From the NCBI GenBank assembly GCA_009760855.2, contig WPIO01000025.1, positions 2,031,501 through 2,095,500 on the forward strand: a DNA stretch of 64,000 bases. Reading direction: 5' to 3'. Both the position numbers and the translations under genes were made by a program. Positions 12,487 to 26,623 of this stretch are shown here, piece after piece (the stretch's first letter is position 1; every line of letters starts with the position of its first letter). The stretch comes from Cristatella mucedo (taxonomy: Eukaryota; Bryozoa; Phylactolaemata; Cristatellidae). The notes below the pieces were generated by a model. The model did not search any database, was not told where the DNA came from, and saw only the letters and a program-made list of their open reading frames with translations.

Positions 12487-15400
12487 TTGAAATATAAACA
12501 TTTTCTATGACAGAAAAGACGGCAACTCATATGTCATGGGACTGAGTGCCGAAATATGTCACCTGATTTGGAGCAATCTGTCGACAGGTAGGGGTAAAGG
12601 TCTAGTTATCTATTAAATAAATGATCGGAAAATGTTCGATTCGTTCATCCAAGGCGTTTCTGTTCGTGAAGAGCAATAGCTAGCGGCTCTCATAGTTTCT
12701 ACACAAATCATGAGCTCATACAGGAAGAATAAAATATTTAGTGCTAGAGACTCACTCAGAATGACAACGTAATTAACGTACGAGCGACCTCGCTTCACAT
12801 GGTAAGTTTTAGACCGAAACCAAAAGCTATTACCAAGATTTTCTCTTCGATTGATCGAATCGTCATCAAGCTTATCTTGAGTCACAGATTGACGTAATTA
12901 AATAACACTGTGAGAGTAAATGATCAGGTGGAACCTAACACGTATTATTTTGTTGTACAGCCATTTTGTAAAGAGTAACTACTATAGCAATAAGGTAGGC
13001 TTAAAATTATTCACAAAGCTTTTTGGCCTATCTCGCATATTTTCTAATGATATGGTCTATAATACTAGCAATGGTAAAAACATAGCATTTACAATTCTCA
13101 ATGATGCATGTCAAACCATTTTCAGGAAACCCCAATCAAACTTAGGTAACTGTCTCATTAAGTTAACATAGAAAATCTGAATCACAAAAATGTATTTTCT
13201 TTAATAAAAGCCTGACCAAAGTTGATTTGACGCATACATAATGCTTTAATCTATAAAAATAAAGCAACTTCTACTAGTAATAAACTGAATACAGTGGTAG
13301 TGCTAACGCAACATTTTTCAATATATTTAACAGCAGAATAGGCCTTGATGTATCTAACTGCTGGTTTAAACTTTTCCTTGACTTTAAAGTGATCTCACTT
13401 GTAGAATCTGCTATGACCTCAGTCGACAACAAGATTGTGCTATCGCGATAAATTTCGTCTTTTTTTAGTTATTTTTCATCATTCACACTGGTTAAGCAAA
13501 AGTGCATGTTGCCTAATAGCAATCACGTAGCTGTGTTCAAATATTCAAAGCCAGGTTGGGGTCAGCAACAACAGCAGTTGACTGTCACCCTTCCCCTATC
13601 CGATGCACTGGGCTGTTGTATTCTCATTTGCGCGAGGATAGGCTCTACTCTTGTGGTTTTCTTTTTAATTTTCTGATTTCCTGTTGCAGGGGCGGCCCTG
13701 ATACTTCCCTCCAGCCGCTTGAGCTAAGAAGACACTCCTTTCTCTGCCTGCAGTCGGCCAGATTAGACCTTATACGTCACCCCTCTCCTTCAGATCACGA
13801 GTCTCAATAAAGAATAATAGAGAATTCGAAAGCCAATCAACTGGACTTTAAGAGCAACCCGCAGAGGCCGAACATTTCCTGGACTTGGATTCTTAATTAG
13901 ATTTGAAAAAACTCTGTATGCTTTTCAGCTGTTTGCAGCATTTTGCGTAAGTTGAGTAGCAGTTACTTTACAGTTAAAAGTTTTAGAGGCCAGATGTGGC
14001 ACTCCTCTACGAGTAAAGTTCCTACCATTGCCACGAAGGAATTCAGCTAAAGAACGCTCACTCCCAAAGATGCATACTTCGATGTAGAGGGTTTGTCTCC
14101 AATGCTACCAAGAAGGAGAAAGAATCCAGCCGCATAACTCCCTGCCTTGATATGATTCGCTTCGCTGTAAAACTGAATGTAAGACTATACTTATTATAGT
14201 TTGCTGACTTTAGAGAACTCTTATTTCGAGTTGTGAGAAATAATACCTCTTATTGTAATCGTGAAGATAATTGAACTTAACCTTGATCTGAACTTTTTCC
14301 ATCTTGTTGAACCAAGTTACCTTTGCGTCAAAAATCTACTCAAGAATTAGGACACGTTTTAGTTTCAAGACTATTTGCAATCATTGCCAACTGACCGCAC
14401 TATCTAGCTTTGAGGGATTCTGTGGTCTGTAAACTGTTACTCCGCTGTTGTGCAAGCCGATACGAGTTTGAACTTGAACTTGAATTTGAGTCAATTTTTT
14501 CAGCGAAATGACTAAAAGCAGAAAATCAAAAACATAACTACGCGAGGAAGGTGGCGCCAGCTGCAGGCAGTGACGCTTGATTTTAGGCTGGAGTGAGGCA
14601 CGTGACATGCCATAGATCAGGTTTCCAGCTATTCACGCATTAAATGCTGGTCAGACACTGAGTATGCATTTCCATCTGAATATCTTAATTTAATTCAAGG
14701 GCTAAGGAAACCAGGAATTAAGTCTTCAAGCTTATAAAGGGCTCTATTACCATCCGGTTAGATTTTCACATGCAGCAACTGGCTCTGAGTTAACATGGTT
14801 GCTGAGCAAGTATAGACCCGGTGGTTAGCAGAACTAACAAGAGATATTCTGATCCGATCACCCCTGAATTCTCTAGAAGAAAAGGTTTTGAAAATGCACT
14901 GACTATAATGCAAGGCAATGTACATATAGCAAGGCTATCTGAAAGGTTCCGTGAGAAGTTCATTAATTAATGCTATTGTTCGCAAGGCGATGTGGACGAA
15001 TTTTAAGAAAGGTAATAAAAAAAGTAAAAAAAAACTGCCAATTAGCATATTAGAATAAACCTGCCTCCTCTCTTCGTTTAAGATCTTTTGAAATTAGTCA
15101 CTGCAGTTCGTTTTTCACTTGTGAAATAATGATAAACATTCCCAGGGAGATCATATTATTATTAGTGGTTTAAGAATTCCCGGAAGCTCTCACAAAGCTG
15201 TTGGAATTTAATGTATTGCATTTTTAGTAGTCACTTTTTGCAGCTGATTAGCATATAATCAAGATGTTAGCAATGTTGCTTTGTGTTTCACATTATAAAG
15301 ATGAATATTAAACTTTAACTTTTTTCACAAGCTTTGAATAATCTCTATAAATATCTCTTGTGAGGCTCATGCAATTCACTAATAGCTGCTTTTCAAAAGC

Positions 15401-16566
15401 AAGCAGCATAATAAGCGGAAGCTTAAAGTAGACCTTAATCACTAAGCAGTTCGAATATAGTATATTCAGAGCAAATTATTGCACTGCTAATCGGGCTGTT
15501 AAACATGCTATACTATCTAATTCCACACTTGAAGGAATTTGAATCTCCTTAGAAATAAGTGAGCGGCCTATCCTGAAACACAGAACACTGTTTAAAATAT
15601 AGAGGACTGTAAATTAGCACTGCATCTGCTGGTCTTATGCAATATGCACGGGTATGTAGCCTACTTTGTATACCTGCATGCACATTTACGTGAACTCATT
15701 CAGTGGTAAATGCCCACTTTGACTGCAAGTGGCTGTTTTCTTCCGACATTGGAGTTGATTGCTTTTCGACTGGATTTTTTAAAACAATTATCTCGTCGCC
15801 TCTAAAAGTACATTAATAAGGCCCAGCAGCCCATGGATGTATTATGTTTTGTCTGGATCTGTTGATCATGCACACCAGTTAGCCATGAAAGCGAACCCTA
15901 GCTTGCTATCGGCATCTAAAAAATGCTTCAGAAAGCATATCAGCTGAGAACTTCCAAAGTTCTACCTGCCAAAGGGCTTGATCATGCATACTTACAGGAC
16001 AGAAGGATCGTCTGCAGCTTTTTATAGGCACCGGTGTGAGGCTATAGCAATCAAAACCGCCGGTCATTGCTTATCACTAGAGAAGGGGCTAAGGTGACGG
16101 CAGTACAACAAAGCACGCCTCTTCAAATAAACTGAACAACTCTCTAGCTACCCTTAGTTATCTGTTATCTGATGCTGCCGGTTAGCCGTCAAGCTGGACC
16201 TGATAAGATAGGGACAAACTCATACTTTTTTTAGGCCAATTCTTTGAGATCATGGGCATTGTTGCATGGAAAGCGGGACGGTCACTCCACAGTGGCTTGA
16301 ATAGTCTTTGACCGAGACCCGCTGAGACGTTTTAGGTGCCTGAACCGGGTTTGCAACCGTTGAATAGTGGAATTGCTGGACAGGAGGCATAATAAGCACT
16401 ATTAGTGGGTAGAAATGCCGAAGTAAAAATGCTTTCTCCTTGCTGACTGAGAAATGGGTAACTAAAAGCTAGGCCAAATGAGGTATTCATCTCTCGTAAC
16501 GGATCGGCAATACATGCTTAGTTCTAAAAACCTTCATACTTATTCATGTGTAAATTCACTGACACA
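12487..16566. other. 4-kb AT-rich spacer
   Basis: No gene recognised. A caggggcggccctg string at 13,687 resembles a hAT terminus, but no partner end was found. 15,950-16,220 shows weak similarity (my estimate about 65%) to 28,780-28,930, suggesting an old unclassified repeat. Confidence 0.4.
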
Positions 16567-16782
<216 letters not shown>

Positions 16783-17204
16783 CAGCCAAATCATTAGTAG
16801 ACTATGCTGAGTCATAAAATAGATACCAACAGGCCATCGACGATGCCGTGTAGGATCAAGCAGAGTAACCTAAGTGCATATATACCAATAAGTAATATAT
16901 TTGAATTTACGATTTTACCTTCGGTATAAAGTTAACTTTTCTAATATATAGTGCTTAAGATAAATATTTAAATAGCCATTCTTTATCAAATGTTATTTTG
17001 TTGATCAGTTTATCAAGGTTTTGAATTTCTCTGTGGTGGCTGTCAGGAATCATGCTGATATCAAGTTTGCACATACACAGTAACACAGTATTTTCTGTGC
17101 AGCTACCAGAATTGAGCTAGGTTTAGGAAGATATATTACTTTTTCTAGTTTCCTTACCACAGTAAAAGTATAGATGCCTCAGACATCACGAAATTTGAGG
17201 CTTT

Positions 17205-18780
17205 ATTTTCCGTTCAGTCTGCATTCACACCTTCCTAAGAAGGCTCTGGAACGATTCATGGCAAACTAGCTGCACTTGAATATTGAAACTTCCGACCTTT
17301 CTAGTACATTCAAGCCTGGTGTAAGAGCATTTCATTTATATGTAGTCAATATTTCTTCGGTTTATAACGATCTGCTTAGAAATGCAGAATTAGGTAGAGT
17401 CTATCTGCTTTTTTTAATCGATCTTTCGGCAGCTTTTCGTGCTTTCGATCACCAAGCTCTTCTTGAGCTCCTGTCATCTCTCCTGGGCATCGTTAGCATC
17501 ACTGGCACTGCATTGTAATTGCTTAGGTCCTATCTCAGTGAAAGACTCCAGAGTATGATGTGAATGGAAAAATATAATCCGATGAAGCCCTGAAAAATGC
17601 AAAACCTCAGGGATCTGTGCTTCGTCATGTTCTTTTCATGGTTTACACTCTCCCTCTTGTTAATGTGATTGCCAAGCACAGTCTAAGCTTTCACTTTCAT
17701 GTGGATGACATTCAGTTGTACCTTTGCTCCTGTCCCTCCCAGCCCTCTAGCACGTCGAATTCTCTCAACCCTCTTGCTGCATCTATTGATGACATCCCCA
17801 TATGGATGGCAGCAGACTTTCTTAAATTGAATGATGATAAACCAACTTACAAGCTATGGGCAAAATAAGTCTGAGTCCGAAATTTTAAACGCTAATGCTC
17901 AAAATCAGCTCTGTCGGCATACCTCCTGTTGAATCCGCACGAAATCTAGGTGTCATGTTCTAAAGTGACCTTTCATTGGACGACCACACCAGCTTCACAG
18001 TCAAGTCTGCCTACTTTCAGCTACATAACATTGCGAAAATGTTGACCTGTTTAGGCAGGGATACCACATCTAAATTGGTCCACAGATTTGTGACATCCGT
18101 CTTAACTTCTGTAAATTCCTGCTTATCAGTCTACCGGCCTGTGCAATCAGGTACTTACAGCTGACTCAAAACTCTGCAGTTAGGATTGTCTCTAGTGAGC
18201 TTCGAAGTTGCCACACCCACCACTTTTCGAGACCTTCACTGGCTCCCAGTCAAGCAACGCTTCGGTTTCAAGGTTTTGTCAGTCACCTTTAGGTTCCTTC
18301 ATTCTTTGGCTCCAGCCTAGGTCTACTCCCCACAAGGCTAAGCATCGTACCATCCGCTTTTCAGAATCCAACCGTTTACCTTTACCTTGGTACAAATCTC
18401 ATATCCTTTGGAGACCTTGCCTTTAGTTCATATGCTCCCAAAGCCTGGAACTCATACCCGACTTGCGTCGCGACATCCCCTGACTTGACCACATTTAAAA
18501 AGAAACAAAAAATGCATCTATTTACGACAGCATTTAGTCGGTTGCTGTTATTCTTCCTTTATGTGCTTATGCGTGCTGACATGATGTATGCTGCCACTAA
18601 ACAAAGTTGCATGCTGATCCTGTGCTAGTCATCCCTAACCATGTCATTCTCGTTGTTTATCGAGCATGCTACCACTAACCATTCGATTGCGCTTCTTTCG
18701 CAGCAAATTTAAAGTGCATAAAAAGAGATTGAGTTCTTTGAGGGTGGATATATCAAATACATTATAAATATTATTTTTAT
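17205..18780 (+). mobile_element. LINE family A, 5'-truncated copy
   Basis: RT pieces: NLHLNIETSDLSSTF-like start, YNDLLRNAELGRVYLLFLID (17,370), then LRHVLFMVYTLPLVNVIAKH and VDDIQLYLC near 17,705. The catalytic YADD has become HVDD. Several frameshifts. The ORF end (near 18,340-18,530) and the tail with degenerate (ATT)n at 18,760-18,780 are visible. Same region and orientation logic as the 7-8.8 kb copy, but on the plus strand. Confidence 0.85.
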
Positions 18781-20364
18781 TATTAAAAAGTGCCTAGCGA
18801 ACTCCTGGTCTTGTGGTGGCCGATCAGTCATTTAGGCCCTGCCTATTCAGAGCTATCGAATTAGGGTAAGGTGTGGTCCAATGTAGAGTCAGTGAGTCTT
18901 GACGAGACCACTACAACTACCTGAAACCGCGGGATCCTTGTTGTAGCGCCTGCATAGCCAAGTTTGGGATGAGGGTCTGTGAGTCAAATGTTTGCTACTG
19001 CCGACCTACCACTACTCACTGGCTCCCAGCTCCCGACATTGAGCTTTGTTTGAAAGACTGGGATCCAGTGTATAGAACCCTGCAGTTGGCCGAACCCGGG
19101 AGTTTAACGTACCCATGAAATACGAGCTATTGCTGATCATATCAAATAGTAGAGCCACTATATATGCATCGACAAGAAAGAGAAGAAGAACCGAAACGCT
19201 TGACTCGAGATCACAACACTATCGAGCCACAAACAGGAGCACTGAATAAACAGTAACCATGTGCGGTTTACCTATCTAGGCCTTGCACACACCCAGTGTG
19301 AGCATCTGGACCTGCAGCTTCAGAGACATGTGTAAGTTCCATGGTAGGGGCGTAGAGAGTAGATGAGTGGCGCCTCCTAAGACCCAGAAAGACATCGAAG
19401 TACAGGTATATTTCACTGAGCATGTAGCGGGAGCATTAGCTGCTGAGACACAGCTAAGATGACTCACGTAGGTTACATGTGGGCAGCAGATGTGCTTGCG
19501 AGTGTTCAACTCGGCCAGGAAGAATAACGCCCTCAGAGGCCAGCAGTCTTGCAGAAAGTGGAGCTAGTGACGCCGAAAGTGACATGACCAGTGCTGTAAT
19601 CGCCATGTCAAAATCAGGCAGTAAGCCCAAGCAAGTAGGTGTACCAGTGAGCAAGGCCAGGCAGCTGGTTCTTGCGGTTGACTTTGTCCAGGGTGCACTT
19701 GCAGCCTATGCAGCTTGAGTGAGTCAGTACCTGGATTGCGACTTAATACCCCATCCACGTCCAATCCACTTCAATTAAATCAAAATCAAAGGGAAAGCAG
19801 CGGTTCAAAGCGGTCCAAATTTGGTTACATATTACGCCCACTATCTTTGAAGCGTACCCGCAGCATTTCCTGCCATCGTGCACGCACATTCTCGTGCAGT
19901 CGTTTGTAATCGGCTGCAGTAGGTCGGGGTTACTGGTATTAATCTACCTACCTGTAATCTAACTTACCGGCTTAATCTACTAAGCTGCAAGGTAGTCCAA
20001 TGCAATGTGACAAGAAATCAGATGCAAGAGATTTAGCTCACTTTGAGAGCCGTAAATAAGATTTATTAATAGTATTATTATTAAAGTCGTATGTAAAAAC
20101 AGACAGTGAGTGTAGATTCGGAGCCTTTGCCACACGTATTTATAAGAAACTCTACTGCAGGTTTTTTAATTTTTACGCCTAGACTTTAACCATACTTCGG
20201 TTCACGATACGAACGAAGTGTCTCTGCAAATCGAACTTCCGGTGGATTCATGGTGGACTGAGCTAATTTTGAAACTGTTTCAGGTGATTTTCTCTGATGC
20301 ATGTATTGCAAACAGATGTGCATGCCTCATGGCAGAAATTTGATGTGTAAACACGTAGACATTC
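18781..20364. other. Unclassified GC-richer stretch
   Basis: 18,800-19,920 is more GC-rich than its flanks and has frames open for 60-80 codons on both strands, none matching a family I know. It could be a decayed element; no ends found. Confidence 0.3.
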
Positions 20365-20662
20365 AGCATTACCACATTTAAAAAGAAACTAAAAAGGCAC
20401 CTCTTTATCACACCATTTAGTGAATCCATGCGATTCGTTTTTTATGTGCTTATGCAATCAGATACCGTGCATGGTGCTACTAACCATACTTGCATGCTGG
20501 CCCTATGCATGTCATCCCTAACAATGTCATTGTTGTTGTTTATCGAGCATGCTACCACTAACCATTCGATCGTGCTTTATTTGCAGCAATTTTAAAGCGC
20601 CTACAAAGAGATTGAGTTCTCTGAGGGCGCTTTATCAAATGTGTTATTAATATTATTATTAG
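20365..20662 (+). mobile_element. LINE family A 3' fragment
   Basis: Starts in the ORF end (accacatttaaaaagaaact), then 3' UTR, aaagcgcctacaaagagatt, gcgctttatcaaatgtg and a degenerate (ATT)n tail. Confidence 0.8.
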
Positions 20663-21000
20663 TTAATAAAATGTTGAGCTTTTTGCATACAATAACTCCC
20701 TGGTGGATTTGAGTAAAGTTCTTATTATATGCCGGTGGCTTGCGAAATTGGCAGGGGTTCTCTCCATCTCCACTTAAGAAACCTCACGTGCATTTTCTGT
20801 GGCTTTACTCTAAACGGACCGTGGTGTAATATGTTAATTTGAACAATGTGATATTTATCCTCATTTCAGCTGGATTGCAATGGATTCACGATAAATTGTG
20901 GTAGTGGATCGGGCCAGTTGAGCAAATTTTGTGAAAACGTGCATAATAAGAATTCAAAGTCGTTGAGTGCCTTGAAATCCCACTTAAATTCATCTCAGAA

Positions 21001-21182
21001 TAATAATAATAATAATATATTGCACTTGATAAAGCGCCCTCAGAGAACTTAATCTCTTTCTAGGCGCTTTACATTTGCTGCAAAGTGATACGCAATAGAA
21101 TAGTAAGTAAAATCATGCTTGAAAAACAAACAAAATGAATAACATGGTTAGGGGTTACATGCACTGGGTCAGCATGCAGAGA
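21001..21182 (-). mobile_element. LINE family A 3' fragment
   Basis: (ATT)n tail at 21,001-21,016 on the minus strand, then the conserved tail and UTR (catggttaggggttacatgc). Confidence 0.8.
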
Positions 21183-22207
21183 GGTGCTTCAAGCATTCGA
21201 TTTTCTGGTCAATTTAAGTGCATCTTGGTGTATCGTAGATTGTGGTGGATTTTATTGTTCTTTAAAGAGCGAAATGGTTTGAAATTTTTGGATTCACCGA
21301 TAAAATATTTTAATTTCATGTGCAATAACAATGAACTTTTCCAGCCAATATTTGGTCATTTGCGGCAGATTGTATGCGATATTTCGGCAATGGCCTGGTC
21401 TATTGAGTTTTATTGCTGTGCTTTCTTGGAAAATGCCTTGCAGATGTGTTAAATGTATTTCGGTGCATTTTAAACAGAGTGCACAGTAATATACTGTAAA
21501 ATGTAAGCATTAACAGTCCATTTTTTCTTATGGCATTGTGTATTGGATCTTAATGGATTGCAGTTATAGCCCAGGCCACTGCAGAGCATTTCAGAAGAGC
21601 ACCAAAGCAAAATGTCACTAAATTATTTGTGTAAAAACATTAGAACACAAGAGATTGGAATAATTTGCGCTAAGGAAAGACTTGCTTACGACTTCTAGTC
21701 ATTTAGTGGTGGATTCTAGTGGATTTCACCATTTTGTCTAAGCTGCTGTGGTCAATTACAGAGCATTTTCTGAGAACGCACCTTGGAAAGGCTCAAATTT
21801 TTGCTGATGAGCTAAATATATTATTATAAAATTTTACCAAAATTAGCACGATAAATTATTCATGAAATGGCTGGAAGATATTTGACTGAACTGAAATCCG
21901 GTTTGAAGCCTAACTGTTAAGTGAAGAGAATAAATATTGCGAGAATACCAGCGTCCGTTTTAGCTAACATTCTGTACTCCTTAACAGAGTGTGAATACTA
22001 CATGCACAGTGCATATTAAAATACAACATCGAACTTGCCCTTTAGTATTTCCTATTGCTGGATCAGTGGATTGCAGTCGATTGCTAGGCGTTGTAGTGTA
22101 TTGCCTATGAATGCTGTAAATTGCTACGCTATTGGCTCTTTTCCCAGGGTTAATATTATCACTCTTCGCGACTTTACTACCCAGGTAATGGGTAGTGAAG
22201 AATGACT
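21183..22207. other. Spacer
   Basis: AT-rich, with loosely repeated gtggatt-type motifs (for example 21,240, 21,710). No gene recognised. Confidence 0.35.
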
Positions 22208-22315
22208 TTATGCCTATAATAGGCGATCCTTTATTGCCCACTGCAAGCGGAGGTGAGAGTCATTGAGTCTCTTTTGTCCTACTTAAGTGAGGCTGCTAAA
22301 TCAGCTAACTTTTTT
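22208..22315 (+). mobile_element. SINE-1 3' half, degenerate
   Basis: Reads ggcgatcctttattgcccac, gcaagcggaggtgag, then gaggctgctaaatcagctaa. Confidence 0.65.
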
Positions 22316-23617
22316 CTGGATTTCGGTCCATCTGCATGAAAACGTGAAGGCACAGATGTGTGAAATTTAGAAAGTACAGTACAATAAAGTGGGCTTCAAT
22401 ACTTAATGGAAATATTTCGAGTTTTGGGAAAATCCATTGCAAGTAAGCTTCGCGTTAAGGGCAGTAGATTGCAATGAATTGAGGCTATGCACTGCATCCC
22501 CTGTAGATTTACCTAAATAGCCCATTTGACGAAACCCGGAATCAGGTGTTTCCAGGCAATGAGTAACAGCAGCAATCACCAGTTGATCAGTCTCATTCTT
22601 TAAGTGGCAGACATGGTTGCTGGTCACCGCTTCAGAGCAGTGACCGATGTTGAATGCAAGCACCTACTGTTGAAGCACCACCAAGCCAAGAATGACAGCC
22701 CATGACCAGTTGTCGGAATCTTGGTCATCAACATCTCTATGGCGAAGATGCTGAGTGACATAAAATGCATTCACCTGCTGTTTCTTCTATCTAATGTAAA
22801 TCCTAATAGTTTATTTGTGTGCCCGGTTAAATATAATGATTAAATGACTATTAAAAGTTATCAGAGCCCCTACAGTATGTTGGTGTATTTTACTGAAATG
22901 AAACCATATTTGTAAAGACTATATTTTCAACTTAACCCGTCATGGCTTTCAACAATATTTAGTTATTTCTCTTCTTTCTAGTATATGCTGACTTGTGATA
23001 GATCTCAATCGCAACATATTAATTCCTTGGCAGTGGTGAGTGCTGTCATCCCAGGATGCCTACTGTCACTGCATTCTGAAGTTACATCATAAAAAAATAA
23101 TAACGACGTCTGAATTTTAGCGGGAATATGAAATTGGGTACATTTAAGCATAGCTAAATTGATTTTAATTGATTGATCATACAAATTGAAATTATGCCCA
23201 TCCCTGTTTGAGATTTATACTCCTAGCCTCGATGGCCTGAGAGAGATTTTAGTGACCCCGTGGGTTTCTTTAGGTTGGCCTTACCTTTTTCAGTATCTTT
23301 ATAAATGCACTAGACCAGCTACTATGCTGAAGTATTTCACCAATAGCACAGCCACTCCAGCGATCAGAATCGTGTGAAAATATTTATTAAGCCATCACAT
23401 CAAAACGCGGTTAGCGACTCACATGTGCTACCTCGTTGCACGAATTTATGTCACCGGTATCAGGATACGGCAAAATTAAAGAGGGCCAATACTTTAGCGA
23501 AGCAAGTGCAAGCCTTAATGTAAATTAATCTATTCAGCAGTCATAGCGGTGTATGGATGGACCAAAGGCAATAGTTTTTAACTCACTCTGAAACCCAAAG
23601 TATAATCTCAAAGTAAA
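22316..23617. other. Spacer downstream of pseudo-copy C
   Basis: No remnant of SLC22 exons 4-9 and no other feature seen. Confidence 0.4.
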
Positions 23618-25045
23618 GTCTTCCGACAAATCCCATGGCCGTGATAGTAGCCGCCACTTGGCTTTGTCGTACACCAGGTCAAACTAAAGAAAAATGCTGT
23701 GGAACTTCAAATAATCCTTGTATTTACACACATTTTAATTATGCACTGCCTATATCTGTACCTACATTGTTGTACTTCAGAGAACTATTGCATGCTTGCC
23801 TCACCTCACTGGTCAATGTTCTTCCAATTTCCGATGTATCGAACACTAAGCTCTGGAATGCTTCTTCTGACTTTGTCGTATTGTTCTTGAAGATGACACA
23901 TGGCTTAAAGACGCCTTCAGTATTCAATGGAATTCTTCTTCTGACAGAGACGTTTTGCATTTGGTCTCGAATTGTGTATGTATCGTCGGCGCCAATACTG
24001 CACCTGGCAAGAGCAGATGTACGCGGCTCGGATCAGGTAAGTGCGTGATTAATGCAAGCAAAATGTGCCATGGCCTTGAGATGACTTGCATATCTTCTGA
24101 ATATTGGCTCAGCAGCATCGATATCGAGCGTTTCTTTTTTAAATCAATTTTTCTTTCAAATAGGGTAATCCACCCACCATGGCTGCCCATGCAGGTAACA
24201 CTTTTGATTTAACATGCAAAACTAATTTGGCTTTAACACATTTTCCCATTTGTATATTTGATGTCCTGAATGTGACTTGCTCCAACTTCAATCTGAAAGC
24301 CCAAAATCAATTCAAACCTTATTGCGCCTACAAACGGCTGAGGCATTTCATGATTAGTAGGTACCTAGGGTGTTTCTGAGAATACAAATAGCTAATTATT
24401 ACGTTCGAACACTGGAACTATGTGCAGCTTCGTGGAATCAACTTCAAAACCCCGGTTTCCTCTATAGCCTCATGTCTGCAATCTTCTTCTCTTATTTCCT
24501 GTTGCTATCCTTCTCCGTTACTTCCTTTAGGACATTTTTACCGGCAGGCTTGCTTCCTTCTGGTTGCCTACCAGCTCCACCCCCTAATTAGTCATGGAAA
24601 AATTCCTACCATTAAGGAGTAGAAAGTAGCCCTCCACTATTAACTAACCAGTGAATATAAATTTTTCTGTGATAGCCTTTATCGTCCACCACCTAATTAT
24701 CTGATACTGGTATGACGAGCTCTTAGTACACCAAAAACAGGGACCCTCATGGAACGAAAGTATATCAGTGGCCATGTCGTCCGCCATACCCTTCTAATCC
24801 AACGCAGAAGGCATGCCCTTGAGATATCTACGATTGGTAGTTTGTTTGGACTTGCCACCGACTAGGCCAAAAAGTAAAACATGCTCAGCTTCTCCGTCAT
24901 AGTTCAGGCTTCCGTCAGTTTTTGACCCATCCCCAGTGTTGGCGACTCATGCACCATTACCTAAAGCAAGACTAAGGCCGAAGCAAGACGGACAGTGTAG
25001 ACACTGCTTATAATAAGGTTAGTTCATCGTTACCTTCATTTTCAT

Positions 25046-25165
25046 ATCGGCAAAAGAGCACTGCCGCTTGCAGTGAGAAATAAAGGAGCGCCTACTTAGC
25101 ACTCGAACCGTTACCTGGATCGTGAAGAGCGAGTGCCAAGCCTCCTCGACAAACACAATGGGGCC
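25046..25165 (-). mobile_element. SINE-1 copy, degenerate
   Basis: Reverse-complement pieces: aaagagcactgccgcttgca, gagaaataaaggagcg, gcactcgaaccg (B box side). Lies inside intron 1 of pseudo-copy C. Confidence 0.55.
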
Positions 25166-25388
25166 TAACCGCACCTCATGTCTAAATTTGCAATATGGTC
25201 TTCGATATGTTCTTAGTTCATTGAATGCACCAAAATTTGGTTCTCTTTGTCTCTATTCAAATTATGAGCTCGTGTAGGGTATCTATTTTTGTTTAGCCGT
25301 GGAGACATCCTGAATGACAGCTTTAAAAACTAATAATCAAGTCGTAAGTGGTCTACTGCTGCCGGTCTGCTGATCTGTTGAACCTTCG

Positions 25389-25464
25389 ATCTGTTGGTCT
25401 GTTGGTCTGTTGGTCTGTTGGTCTGTTGGTCTGTTGGTCTGTTGGTCTGTTGGTCTGTTGGTCT
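25389..25464. repeat. 8-bp minisatellite (GTCTGTTG)n
   Basis: About nine near-perfect tandem copies, with decayed units on both sides (25,370-25,490). Confidence 0.95.
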
Positions 25465-26603
25465 ACCGGTCTGTTGTTCTGTTTGTCTGAGTGACAATTT
25501 TTTTTCACCGGTGATTTGTTAATGTTTCACTAAACTCTGGTCTTAATATGCCACCATTTTACTTCATTACCCTCCGTTGTATTGTGGAGGAAAACATTGA
25601 CACTAATCTAAGCATTTACCTATCACGAGCAAGTGAGGGAATACTGAACATAAAAAGTCGTGACGCATCACATTTAGGCTGAACTTGATTCAAACTCAAC
25701 TTTAATATATCTTAAGCAAACAAGCCATTCAATATATTTGCAATCTACCTCGAGAGAACACACAATTTTCTGATTACTAATCCATGATTGCACTGATATT
25801 CAGTTTATTGTCGCATAACTGCTAAACGTTGATGTATCAATGTGTGACATCCTTTAGAAACTTAAGAGACTCGGTGAGGACAAACATTATATCGATTCTG
25901 ATCGGAAGTGAAATATCGCAGTAAAATCACAGGCTCGTCATAGTGGCTCGTATTCTCGGCTGGCACGTGCAGACCGCTTCTCGTCTGTGATATGCCATTT
26001 AACTATGGTTTGTTGCAAGATTTCTAGGTAATCATTGACCAATAACATGCTTTAGAGACAAGGCAAACAATTCAGAGTGCTAAACATTGCCGCATCGATA
26101 TGATCGAGCTATGGCAATGAAAAGTCTGAGAAGGTGGGGTACCAAATCGTTAACAACTTTTCTCAGGATTTTAATTTCCAATGCGATCGCGTAGGCAAAG
26201 AAATAAATTTTTCATATAAACGGCTTCCGAACTGACCTACAACTGCATCGTTAACTTCAACAAGAACTTAAAAAATCCATGCTTGGCAATTGCAGCTATT
26301 CGAGGTTGCCTTTGGAATACTGCTGTTACCAAATGAGCAGAAGATCAAATTTGGGAATCACTCTTACCTGTGCTGCGACTCTCCGAGAATGGATAACACG
26401 GAATACAGGAATACGGTGCTCATACAGAACTGGATGGAAATAGGAGCAAACATCCCCTTCTGGTAGGCTCCTAACTCCCCAATGCGAGTGAGAACTGAGT
26501 CAATTTCTCTAATTCAGTGCCTAAAATCAGCAACGTGTAGCCACCAGCCACATAACGCTGGCGGCTCTATCAATCTTGGCCCTTGTATTGCCCATGGTTG
26601 TGA

Positions 26604-26623
26604 GGCTCTTGACAACCCATTGG
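26604..26623 (-). promoter_or_regulatory. Conserved upstream block of pseudo-copy C
   Basis: Minus strand reads CCAATGGGTTGTCAAGAGCC, 99 nt before the dead start codon. One mismatch to gene D. Confidence 0.5.

Larger units (their letters stand above)
23618..26504 (-). pseudogene. SLC22 pseudo-copy C (exons 1-3)
   Basis: Exon 1 at 26,368-26,504 has the full 137 nt and donor CACAG|GTAAGA, but the start codon is ATT. It reads [17 protein letters not shown]. Exon 2 at 23,805-24,003 has the full 199 nt, is open, and has both splice sites, but the loop cysteine at position 95 is Phe (EEAFQS). Exon 3 at about 23,618-23,683 starts FDLVYDK (Cys117 to Tyr), carries a one-base deletion after AAA and is lost after GFVGRL. 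No exon 4-9 follows. Younger than copy B: lost start, one frameshift, one truncation. Exon 2 alone could look functional to a gene finder. Confidence 0.9.

Noticed and set aside
13687-13700. caggggcggccctg resembling a hAT terminus; likewise a ggtgtatccagga string at 44,224
   Set aside because: No matching inverted end or 8-bp duplication could be found nearby.
25389-25464. Regular repeats considered as a CRISPR array
   Set aside because: Units are 8 bp and contiguous without spacers, in eukaryotic DNA: a minisatellite.
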